From Pleodorina starrii (taxonomy: Eukaryota > Chlorophyta > Chlorophyceae > Chlamydomonadales > Volvocaceae): a stretch of 64,000 nucleotides of DNA. Made by a program: the position numbers and the translations under genes. The notes under the pieces are model-generated. The model was not told where the DNA came from. It did not search any database and saw only the letters and a program-made list of their open reading frames with translations. Positions 47,600-57,649 of this stretch are shown one piece after another (position 1 is the stretch's first letter; every line of letters starts with the position of its first letter). Location: assembly GCA_030267565.1 (NCBI GenBank), contig BRXU01000012.1:414501-478500 (forward strand). The letters run 5' to 3'.

Positions 47600-48232
47600 T
47601 TCCGGGCAGGATGGCAACTGCTGTATGTGTTGACGAAGCTGATGTTTGATTAGTTGTTGCGTGATAGTTTGGAAAGGCGTAGATAGACCAGCCAAAGCTT
47701 ACGTAGCTTTTCACCTGCTCAGTGGGTTCCAAGCACGGTAGATTTAGAGCATACGATATTAGTTAGTTTTTGTGTGGAACTATGAGTGATGAACAATTTC
47801 CATACATCGATTTACCATCTGTGCTTTTGTACTCGCTTCGTTGCTGAAACAACCTCGGGCGGGGCCATGTAGCAAGCCTTCCGAGGACCTGCTGGTCGTA
47901 CATACGCGCGATCTGCCGGCTGGCTGGTACGATAAACGGCGGTCAGGGCGTATGTGAATCGGGACCATGACTTATTTCGTAGCAGGATGAATGAAATTGG
48001 CTGTAAATAAACCTTGTCTCGCGATATATAGAGACCTGATTTGAGCAGGAACATGCATGCCAGACATATAGATATAAAACAGCCTAGCGACAAACTCATC
48101 TATCACAGAAGTGGTAGGGTAGGGTAGCGGCGGCAGCAGGGAAGTGGTAGGGCAGGGGCGGCGGGACGACGCCAGGTTGGCCCCTGTTGGCCAGGCCTAC
48201 CTGGCGATTACTAAGACGAAGGCGTACATACA

Positions 48233-48634
48233 GTGTCCTTCAGTTCCCCTTTTCACCCTAGCTACATACCCCGGGGCAATCCCGCTCTGGAAGGGCGGGT
48301 TTCCTCAACGCAGCGAAATGGAAACTGGCATTTTGTCACACACAGGACTAGGGCGGCGGGCTCCATCTTGCGTCCTGCTCAGCTTATCGGCCCACATGCG
48401 TGCGTGCGTGTCGGGAGCTCATACACGCTGCAACTCGGCCACGAATGCAAGTTTCGAAATGATGAGTTCATTCGTGTGGCTGTTGGGATGGGAGGGGGGG
48501 TTTCAAGCACAATCGCTGCAAAGCAGGCCGGGTTGGCGGCTGACGGCTTGGCTGCGGCTGTAACGCAACATGGCGGCAAGACTGAGTACTATATACGAAA
48601 TGTCGGTATGGGCGGAGCAAAGGCTGCTCTGTAG
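48233..48634 (+). CDS. Unrecognised open frame upstream of caspase-ARM copy 2
   Basis: A 133-codon frame whose second half looks protein-like (ECKFRNDEFIRVAVGMGGG, then AAKQAGLAADGLAAAVTQ and KTEYYIRNVGMGG). It lies about where a P partner would be expected for copy 2, divergent from it. It shares none of the P1/P3 blocks (no GCIFxKN, no NWRW, no acidic 26-codon exon). I see no domain. It may be an exon of an unknown gene or chance. Confidence 0.25.
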   Translation: MSFSSPFHPSYIPRGNPALEGRVSSTQRNGNWHFVTHRTRAAGSILRPAQLIGPHACVRVGSSYTLQLGHECKFRNDEFIRVAVGMGGGVSSTIAAKQAGLAADGLAAAVTQHGGKTEYYIRNVGMGGAKAAL

Positions 48635-49553
48635 CGACTGCAGATGCTCTCTAGCACGGCGACACCTACCCCTGCTGCGTGGTCAGCATATCGCACATGA
48701 CTTGCTTGGCCGGTTATAATAAGGAACGAACAAACTGCGCTGCTGGAATCCATTAATTCGTCTATCTGGGAGCCTACGGCCGTAAGCTAGCGCTAACCGA
48801 ACGGTTTTCAATATCGATTGATCCTTCGATGTTCGTCGCATTCAAAATTTACTCTGCATGCATGGACTCGACTCTGGCTTGTCCAACAACCTTGCGTGGC
48901 CATCCGTCCTCGCAAAAGAATGGGATGCCGTGGATACAGATAACAAATAATAATCCATGTGTCCATGGCAGTCCATCCAACAAAACGAAGCCAATCGATC
49001 TATCTTAGGTCCTTGAGCTCGGCACCTGTCGATCGTACGTGATGCACACGACGCAATAATGTGAGATTATTGAAGACATACACCGGCCCGCCCGGGTTCG
49101 CATGCATGTACCGCCTGCATGAAGGGCACCTATCTATCTATCAACCTACGTATGTACAGCAGCCCGCAGAAGCTCCAGCCACCCAATCCAAACTTGGCTT
49201 CTAAACACGCATTCGTTGGCTTACAGCCTCCAGGTGGTACGTAGTATACCAACTAATAACGCCGCGCCTTCGTCGCTCTGCTGCTTCGTTCCGTACGGCA
49301 GTCGGCCATGGCATGCATGCAGCCTGAAGCTGCACAAAATAACGAAACCCGACATCATCACCAATTATGTATTCAGCAGGCAGGTCGGCAGCAGATGCCC
49401 CGAGCGATATCATTCGCTTCCCTTTTGGACGACGTATCGTATGTATACGCACGGTAACGTATGTCGTCGGCGTATCATTATTGTATCAATCTGCGGGCCG
49501 TTTCTGTGGAAATAACGAACTATCAAATAAAGGCTGCCCAACACACACGGCTG
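48635..49553. other. Region without recognisable genes
   Basis: 3' flank of the third caspase-like gene. Only short frames are present, with no domain or splice chain. Confidence 0.45.
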
Positions 49554-52500
49554 CTATACCCCCATAATCGAGTACAACCACCCTGCCGCTAAGGTCAACT
49601 TCGATGGCCCCCCGCGAATGGAGGAAACCAGCGTGAGCACAATGCCGTCGCGCCACCAGCACTTCACCGCCACCTCCGGCTCCGGCTCTTTCGTCGCCTG
49701 CATGCATGGCAGTCCCAGATGAATGGCCCTGCAAGCCCCCTTTCTGATAGATACAGTGTCGTCGAGACGATGTCTGAGCTGCTGCTGCTGCTTGGCAGGC
49801 ATGAATGTCAAGAAATGGCATATATGTTTGTATCGCTCGAGGCACGCGCGGGCGGGGGGCATTATTGCTTGCACCAAAGCTGACCCATTCACGAGTCATT
49901 GTGTGTTGGGTCACGTTTGATGCATGTATATAAATACGTAGTCCACTTACCGGCGGGTTGTTGGCGGGGACAGCCGCAGCTGGGCCGTGCTGCTGCTCAT
50001 CACCATGCGGCTCCAGGGGGGCGTCATCAGACGGGTGGGTGCTGTTGGTATCATGACGTCGGTGCAGCCCGCCGTCCTGTTTCGACTGGGAGCAGCGCCG
50101 GTAGGTGCGTCGTCATATATAACATCGATGAGCCTTACATTGCGCATCCGGAAGTGAAGAATTTCGTTTGGGCAGATCACGCCGCGGCTTATATACATCG
50201 ATAAAACATGGGTTCAACAAGGAGCAGTACAGCGAGTGCAAATGGCTGGATGGCTGCTGCTGCTGGGCGCGCGGGTGCGTGAGTGAGGTGGACGCTTTAT
50301 TATTGCCAGCTCACCGCTAGGCAGCATGCAGGCTAGTGTTTGGGGCGTTTCACGCATGTTTATGAATTTATTTTCCTGTTTCTCTTTCTATCAGGAGGGT
50401 ACCATGGCAAGGGTGGGCGGATAGGGGAGGTGCATGATGATCCCGACATACAGCGGCACGGAGGCATCGAGGGCGAACAGAGCGCAACGAAGCAGAGGCC
50501 GACGGAGGGACCCAGCGCAACCGAAACAGAGGGCAACATGCATGTCAGTACCGGCCTCGAGCGAGCGACTGGTCCGGCGAAGTACCCGCGCGAGCATCTC
50601 ACGTCGTGTTGGGCATGCAGTTATTACACACTGTCAATACGTCCAGCCAAAACGTGGTATATATACGGTCAGGTATGGACAGACACGCACGGCCTTGGGC
50701 TCGCAGCAGTGTGCAGTGGATGGATGGCCTGCTGTATGTAACACATCGCCCTACATACTTGTTTGCACGTATGTGTATGTGGTGAGGGGCACGTGCGGCC
50801 CCCAAGCACGCACCTGCTGCTGGTCGGGCTGCTCTCCATCGGCGGTGACGGTGACGGCAGCAGCAGCTTGGATGGGGCTGCCGCTGTCCGCCGGCGTCTC
50901 GACCACAGCAGCAGCAGCAGCAGCAGCGCCGCCCACCTGCTGGATGGTAGTAAGAAGGACACGCAAATAAAGCGAGCGGTGTGTAGATAGCAAAGATCCC
51001 CCGCCAAACCTTCTATTCCATTCGTTCCCCACTTCCAGCAGTCAGGCAGGCAGCAGGTGATGACGTATATATGGGTACGACGACGACATGGCTAGGCTTC
51101 AGCCACCCGAACCTTTGCGCATATACAGCTAGATAGCGCTTTTTACTATTGCTCGACACTTGAGAGCACAGCACTCACACTTGGGTTGCCGAGATATATG
51201 GAATGCGGGTCGTCTATCTGTTGTATGTATCTCACCAAAGAGATCCATGGGTAGATGGGAAGGCCCCATATTCATCCATGAGATACTACACTATCTGTGT
51301 ACGCTACCGTGTGCACGCTACTGTGCTCCATTCGGCGTACACGCACCCATCCATGACCCCAATCCATTGAACGAACGAGTAGGAACTAGATAGCAAGCAC
51401 GTAAGGGTGCCCAGCCCGCCCAACTTCATAGGCATGGAATATCCGTGGCTGGCCGCCCCACATACATACACGCACCTGCAGGCGTGCGGTGCATTGAAAA
51501 CGAAACCATGAGATACTACGCTATCTGTGTACGCTACCGTGTGCACGCTACTGTGCTCCATTCGGCGTACACGCACCCATCCATGACCCCAATCCATTGA
51601 ACGAACGAGTAGGAACTAGATAGCAAGCACGTAAGGGTGCCCAGCCCGCCCAACTTCATAGGCATGGAATATCCGTGGCTGGCCGCCCCACATACATACA
51701 CGCACCTGCAGGCGTGCGGTGCATTGAAAACGAAACCTTGTTAAAAACACGTACATAGTAACGTTACGTGCGTATGGCCGACTTCATTCCTTCGCGGCCG
51801 TGCATACCCCTTAGCAATCAATTACATAGCATATAGTTTGCCTCGCCGTGCATCGTTAGCTGGTAGATAGATAGCAGGACACAATTAAGTCGTTGTAGTG
51901 CCGTACCTGCTGTGGCTCTACCCCTATTTCCGCGGGGGCCGCGGGCGGCGCCGCAACAGTGTTGTTGTGCGCGATCGGCGGCGCGGGGCCGGGCGGCGGG
52001 GCGGGGCCGGGCGGCGGGGCGGGGCCGGGCGGCGGCGCGGGGCCGGCGGGCGGCGGCGCGGGGCCGGGCGGCGGCGCGGGGCCGGCGGGCGGCGGCGCGG
52101 GGCCGGGGGGCGGGGCGGGGCCGGCGGGCGGCGGCGCGGGGCCGGGCGGCGGCGCGGGGCCGGCGGGCGGCGCGGAGCCGGTCGGCGGCGCGGGGCCGGG
52201 CGGCGGCGCGGGGCCGGGCGGCGGCGCGGGGCCGGGCGGCGGCGCGGGGCCGGGCGGCGGCGCGGGGCCGGCGGGCGGCGGCGCGGGGCCGGGCGGCGGC
52301 GCGGGGCCGCTCGGCGGCGCGGGGCCGGCGGGCGGCGGCGCGGGGCCGGGCGGCGGCGCGGGGCCGGCGGGCGGCGGCGCGGGGCCGGGCGGCGGCGCGG
52401 GGCCGGGCGGCGGCGCGGGGCCGGCGGGCGGCGGCGCGGGGCCGGGCGGCGGCGCGGGGCCGGGCGGCGGCGCGGGGCCGGCGGGCGGCGGCGCGGGGCC

Positions 52501-54541
52501 GGGCGGCGGCGCGGGGCCGGGCGGCGGCGCGGGGCCGGGCGGCGGCGCGGGGCCGGGCGGCGGCGCGGGGCCGGGCAGACCCCTCCAGTTCACCTGCATA
52601 GTGCGAGGGGTGCAGCAGCAGGTGATTGTCCAAGTCCCAACGGCGGGGCATCGCAAACGTAAATCTACATAGTAGCAGCAGCAGCATGCATTAACAGTAG
52701 CATTCGTACTCCGAATGGATGGAGCGAGCGCATGCGTGCGTGCTGATTAGGGCCCTTGATTGCTTCGCAGAAAAAATACCGGTAAACAAAATCAGTAAGC
52801 TGGCGCCAGCAACACATGAGGCCGCTTCATTCTGAACACAGATCGATATGTATAACAATAATAGGTGGGTAATACATAGCACAGCAGTGCAGCTAACACC
52901 TTTATAAAGGTGTTAGTATGCCACTCATCCACGCGCATTGGATTGGTTGGTAATTACCAACCAATCCAATGCGTGTGGATGAGTGGCGTAATAAACGCAC
53001 CAAGGGGGAATCCGTCGCCCAATTCACGGAACCCCTTAATTCGCGAACAGGGATCTGCGTGCCGTTGAGGAAACGCTCCGTGTCCTCGGACGCCCGCTCC
53101 GCCGCCCGCGATACGCTTATTTGCGGGTCGAAAAGATACTTCTCGTGCATGCATGCAGCAGATAGATGTGGGCATACAGGAAGGAGGGCAACAGAAAGGA
53201 GCAGAATTACTCGTAAGATAGAGAGGGGTCCGTCCATCCCCGCCATCCGCATCCACAAATGGCGAATGAGCGTGTGAACATGGCCATCCATTACTAACGT
53301 CATGCATGCATGCATGTATGGCCGACAGGCCGAGGCCCCAGTACCTTCATACTTTCGCCATTGAGCAGTACAGTAGCGGCATTATTGTGCTGTGATATCA
53401 ATCGCATGTCGCGCGTCATGACGACAACGAACGAACGTCACCGTACTATAGATGTAATAAATGACACATGCATGCATGCACAGGCACATGCGCGTTGTTT
53501 CGTCCCAACTACCCATCCAACCACCCACCCAACCCACCCGGATCATGAAGTTTGTGTATCCGCTCATGACGGCGGCCGGCGCATGCGGTGCCGTAGCCCA
53601 GCACAAGAAAATACCGCCCCGCTCCCGATGTTGCTGCTGTTGCTGCCCAGCATCGCGCACCGCGGGCCCCAGCGGGAACCCGCAAGCGCCGCCGGCGGCG
53701 GGATGCTCCTCCGCAGCAGCTGCCGCCCGGTAGCGAGGCGAGAGCTGGAAGGGTGCGTTCGTGGTGTCAGCCCGTGTACGGCACATATCCAGGATCGCCA
53801 AGGACACACTCGCGTGCTTGCGCATCAGCTTCATCACCACCTTCTCGAAGCAGATGCCGTGGAGGCGCAGCCCGGTCGGAGTGGCATCGCTGCCCAAAAT
53901 GTAGTGATCGGCCTTGTGCGACATGCCGTGACCCGAGTAGTAGAAGAACGCCCAGCAACGCCGGTCATTTCGTTTCGCCTCTCGTAGTTGACCCTGTGCG
54001 CGCATATCGATTCGGAGCAGCGGCAGTTACGTAATCCACGCATTGCAGGGACGACGACGGAGAGACGGAGTGAGCAACCAACCTTGTTATTAGCAGCAGA
54101 ATCCAACGCAAGCCGCGAGCAAGGGACGCAACAGAATGGCTGGACAATCGTTAGCGATCAAGCAGCAAGAGCAGCAAAGAGGCTAGCCAGGCAGCAGTCG
54201 GCTTCACTCGCTCGCTGTTGCGTGACCCACGGGACACACGGTGTTATGTTGACCCACGGGTCGCAAGTAAACGATCGATCGAGTACCTGGAAGGTGGCGA
54301 TGGCTTCCACAAGGCTCGCTCGTTTCGTATCCGCAACGACAATAATATTCGCTGGTTCGGGCCCGAACGGCTGCTGCTGGTCGTGGCGCAGTATCGGCGT
54401 TGCCGCGATGCCGTGCTGCCGGAGGCGCCCAAAGACTGCTTTGGCCTCATGGCCGGCGCATGGGATGCGCCCCAAACATCTGTGATAATCCCCGACGCCA
54501 ATTATCAACGCTACGCACTCCATTATTATTCGTTGTTCCAC
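49554..54541 (-). CDS. Caspase-like (C14) peptidase with Pro-rich linkers, copy 3
   Basis: Seven exons, every intron phase 0: 54541-54287, 53993-53538, 53138-53028, 52593-51907, 50936-50814, 50085-49951 and 49697-49554, giving 636 aa. Exon 1: MECVALIIGVGDY and an ILRHDQ block shared with copies 1 and 2. Exon 2: catalytic His (YYSGHGMSHK, H107) and Cys (LDMCRTRAD, C156), then the p10-like strand (FLCWATAPHA...SGYTNFM). Exon 3: YLFDPQISVSRAAERA...NGTQIPV, the end of the C14 domain. Exon 4 is nearly pure (PAPPPG)n. Exons 5 and 6 are Ala/Gln/His-rich. Exon 7 ends CWWRDGIVLTLVSSI. No ARM repeats follow. Exons 4-7 are joined on splice sites and phase alone and may be a separate gene. The catalytic dyad is intact. 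P3 lies head-to-head 510 bp away. Confidence 0.65.
51276..51736. repeat. 230-bp tandem duplication, two near-identical copies
   Basis: Copies 51276-51505 and 51506-51736 begin CCATGAGATACTAC and end GTGCATTGAAAACGAAACC with almost no differences, so the duplication is recent. It lies in the modelled intron between exons 4 and 5 of the third caspase-like gene. Each copy contains a CTGCAG/GTGCGT donor-like site on the minus strand, so an extra duplicated exon is possible. Confidence 0.9.
51966..52576 (-). repeat. GC-rich coding minisatellite (GGGCGGCGGCGCGGGGCC units)
   Basis: About 36 units of 15-21 bp. On the minus strand in the exon frame it encodes PAPPPG / PAPPPAG. All six frames are open, so open-frame length is not evidence by itself; the frame is chosen by the phase-0 splice sites at 52593 and 51907. 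Confidence 0.85.
52893..52989. repeat. Two adjacent perfect hairpins in caspase copy 3 intron
   Basis: A 24-bp palindrome (CTAACACCTTTA/TAAAGGTGTTAG, 52893-52916) is followed at once by a 68-bp inverted repeat (52920-52987) with 34-bp arms, one mismatch and no loop (centre GGTAATTACC). Both lie in intron 3. Confidence 0.9.
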
Positions 54542-55051
54542 CCGGTATCGTCAGAGTCCGTATGGTCTGCTGCAGCAAAGCGCCACAATCAAACGACCGA
54601 CAGAACTCGAGCTCAGAGGTCGGTCATAAGCAACCCTTGCTTTCTTTTGGGTTCGTTGCGGCCTCAGAGCGAGCTGGTTGATGAAAGGCCGTGCGTGCGC
54701 GGGCTTGCTTGTTCTGCAGTGACAAGGCACATACGTAATAAGAACTGGTAGTAAGGTGCTCGTATTAAGACGATTGTTTTGTTGTGCGCAACTCTATGTA
54801 TAGGCTCTGAAGGCGAGAGCAGGTGGATGCACCTTCTCGCTCCCAAGGACTCGAATATCACTGCCGTACCACCGCCTGGATTGTTGTATGTGGAACGTCT
54901 CGGTCGCCTCGGTGGCGAATGAAGAGTACCAGCCACGACTGACTGATCTGTTATTATAGCATAACGTCTTATCAACGAGTACTAAATTACTTGCACGGAT
55001 ACCGCGCGTCGCCATTATTATTGCCTTAACACGCTGTGAGCGAGTAAGGGA
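54542..55051. promoter_or_regulatory. Shared divergent 5' region of caspase copy 3 and P3
   Basis: 510 bp between opposed start codons of the third caspase-like gene and P3. This is the same arrangement as the 263-bp interval between copy 1 and P1. No confident core-promoter motif was identified. Confidence 0.45.
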
Positions 55052-55768
55052 ATGGCAGCAGCCGACGAGAGTCTCCGCGTGCAAGGTCTCACAATTTCCG
55101 ACGACCCAAGTCCCTCCGATGAAGAAGAGGTTTGTTGAGAACTCTCGAATAAAGCGTCCGTTGCGCGGCGGCCTGCGATGTCGGCACACCAGCCATGATG
55201 ACCTAACAGCGAGCGGCGCATCGTATCAGGACGCATGCACTGTTGTCATCAGCAGTTGACATGTCGTCTGGCTTACACTGTGCCGTGCGTGCCTGACCTC
55301 GGTGCTGGTCATCTGCCCTTACTCCAGGCAATCACCAAGGCTGCGTCCGTATCGGGCGTCGACCTGATCAACCGGCTGCAGCACCTGGGCTGCATCTTTA
55401 TCAAAAACAGGACCGGCGGCCCCATCGGCGTGTTCACGCGGACCTCGCCCAAGAGGGTCCTAGTGAGCGCGAATTTGGTGCACGGCTCCGAGGCTGATGC
55501 GTTCAAGAATGTCAAGGAGGAGCTGAGCAACGCCGCCACGAGCTTCGTGGTGGTTAACCCGCCGGACGCGAAGGCCAAGTCGCAGGCCGTGCCCGTGTTT
55601 GGCAAGACCTACCTGAGCGTCTGCCGCTACGAGGGAACCGAAAACCCAAAGGACTTGTCCGCCTGGCGTTGGTACTGCCTGGACCAGGTGGTATGGCCGG
55701 GCGATAAGATCACGATTGAGGGCACTGCCGTACAGCTGCGTGAGCTCATCGGCCCCGGCGCCAACTAG
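55052..55768 (+). CDS. Unknown small protein P3, head-to-head with caspase-like gene
   Basis: Two exons: 55052-55129 (26 codons, ending DDPSPSDEEE, donor GTTTGT) and 55328-55768 (acceptor CTCCAG), giving 172 aa. Paralogue of P1 (7543-8177), sharing AASVSGVDLINRL, GCIFIKNRTGGPIGVFTR, PVFGKTYLSVCR, AWRWYCLDQVVWPGDKITI and GTAVQLRELIGPG. Intron position and phase, first-exon length and acidic end are identical between the two. The second exon is rich in beta-type alternation. No signal peptide or membrane segment is seen. I do not recognise the family. The conserved pairing with a caspase-like gene hints at a substrate, effector or inhibitor role. Confidence 0.75.
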
Positions 55769-57649
55769 GGGCGGCACGTTCTTACCCGACACGCTGCTGG
55801 CTGTGTGTGTATGCATGGCGGTTGACGTGCGTGGTGGTTCGCAGTAGTTGCTTGGGGGCCTCCACTGCGGCCTCGCTCAGGGCGGAAGTAAGGTGCGTGG
55901 AGCCATCGGGCGGGTGAACGAATCTGCTGGCCGAGCGTAGTATGCGTGCACTGATCCGGCATCGCCGGCTTCCGGCTGGTCCTTCTCCGAAAGTATGCTA
56001 TAACACCGAGTGCTGCACCGGAAGTACGTAGTGATGATGTGGGGGCGTGTTACGTTGGTTGTTTGTTGGGGCATTCCGTCCCTGTATCGGTCGAAGTTCA
56101 GCCGGTATGAGCAACGCGCAACGCGAGGGTTGGTGCGCGGTATGGTAGGCTGATACGCACGGTGCGTGGCAATTGATGTGCAGAGCGAGCGACGGAGGTC
56201 TCTCGTAGGCCGCAGTGGACGTTAGGCTTCGGGATACATGGTACTTAGGGGGTACAGGCAGGTAGCTACAGTCGGCGGCTGTTTGCTGCGCAGAAGCAAT
56301 AAGACCTCCATCGCTTAGCTTGGCGATACATACGTACATACGTAACCGCTGTCTCGACGGAGGGAACCGCAGGACGGGACGGAAGATCACCAGCCGCTTT
56401 ATTTCCCGATCGACATTTGACGCTGCTCTTTTGCTGCTGTTCACCCCTACCTGTAATAAATCGCGACTTTAACCTGTCGAGGTCGGTCGTTGGAAAGTCG
56501 AACGGCGGGTAATTACCAAGCAATCGATAACACCAATCGATACGTCGAATCATGTCGACCACATTACGAACGAACGGTGATATGTCGAATCATGTCGACC
56601 ACATTACGAACGCACGGTGATATGTCGAATCATGTCGACCACATTACGAACGAACGGTGATATGTCGAATCATGTCGACCACATTACGAACGAACGGTGA
56701 TATGTCGAATCATGTCGACCACATTACGAACGGACGGTGATGTGTCGAATCATGTCGACCACATTACGAACGAACGGTGATATGTCGAATCATGTCGACC
56801 ACATTACGAACGAACGGTGATATGTCGAATCATGTCGACCATATTACGAACGGTATCTTCACTTACATTGCGTGGGTATGGTAGTGGCGATCTATCGGTC
56901 GGCATCTTGGTTGGTAAATGTTCTGAACTTTCCAATTGACCCCCGAGATCCGCGCTCGTGGCGGCCCGGACGCTGACAGAAGTATTGCCAGCACACGCTC
57001 AATACCTACCGTCGGCGCCAAGGTAGTCATGCAGGTTTGGGTCGTTTCAACGGCATGGATATATAGATCCCTTGACCGTGATATGGCCATCGTCTGCATG
57101 ACCAACTACCTACGAAGGCATGGATAAATTCCTGTGTATTAAAGGTTGAGCAAGTTTGTGGATATGGTAACAAAGGGGGTTGTTCCGGAAACAGCGAACT
57201 TCTGCGTTTGGGAGCATATACACGGGTCCTTGTTCGTTCCCAACAATATATGTCCGATGTGAATTCACGTCAATCTATCGTGATGTCGAGGCACTTGAAG
57301 CGCAACATTGCGTGCAAATAAAGCGCTCTAACCGCAAAGCAGGCAGGCAGCTCCGTGCAGTGGTTCGACTAGCTAGTGGAACTGTATGTCGTTGATCCCA
57401 CCGTCGAACGTGAGTCGGGGAAAGTATGAACCCCGTAACTCTGTACGTAACCCCCAGCGCAGAGATGGGCAAACCCGATGCATGCAGACTCGACAAGAGA
57501 ATTCTTATCAACCGACGCCCCCCTGGCCATTGGTGTGTCCGCTGTTCGTTCATGGAATACGTTCTTGAGGGCCTTGCTGGCCCCACTCGGGGAACGGCCC
57601 AGTCATGAACCGGGTCATACAGTGTGTTTTTGGTCATGAACCCAGTCAT
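55769..57649. other. Region without recognisable genes
   Basis: Apart from the 40-bp tandem array at 56543-56850, no frame shows a domain or splice chain on either strand. GTCATGAACC-GGTCAT motifs at 57603-57652 lead into the satellite. Confidence 0.45.
56543..56850. repeat. 40-bp tandem repeat, ~7.5 copies
   Basis: Unit TATGTCGAATCATGTCGACC plus ACATTACGAACGAACGGTGA, nearly identical across copies, with scattered changes (CGCACGG, CGGACGG, TGTGTCG). Each unit contains the GTCGAC palindrome. Confidence 0.95.

Noticed and set aside
51898..52672. Plus-strand Gly/Ala/Arg-rich open frames of 230-250 codons
   Set aside because: The GC-rich minisatellite is open in all frames. Only the minus frame is tied to flanking phase-0 splice sites.
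56543..56850. CRISPR-like array
   Set aside because: Copies are contiguous with no unique spacers, and the genome is clearly eukaryotic.
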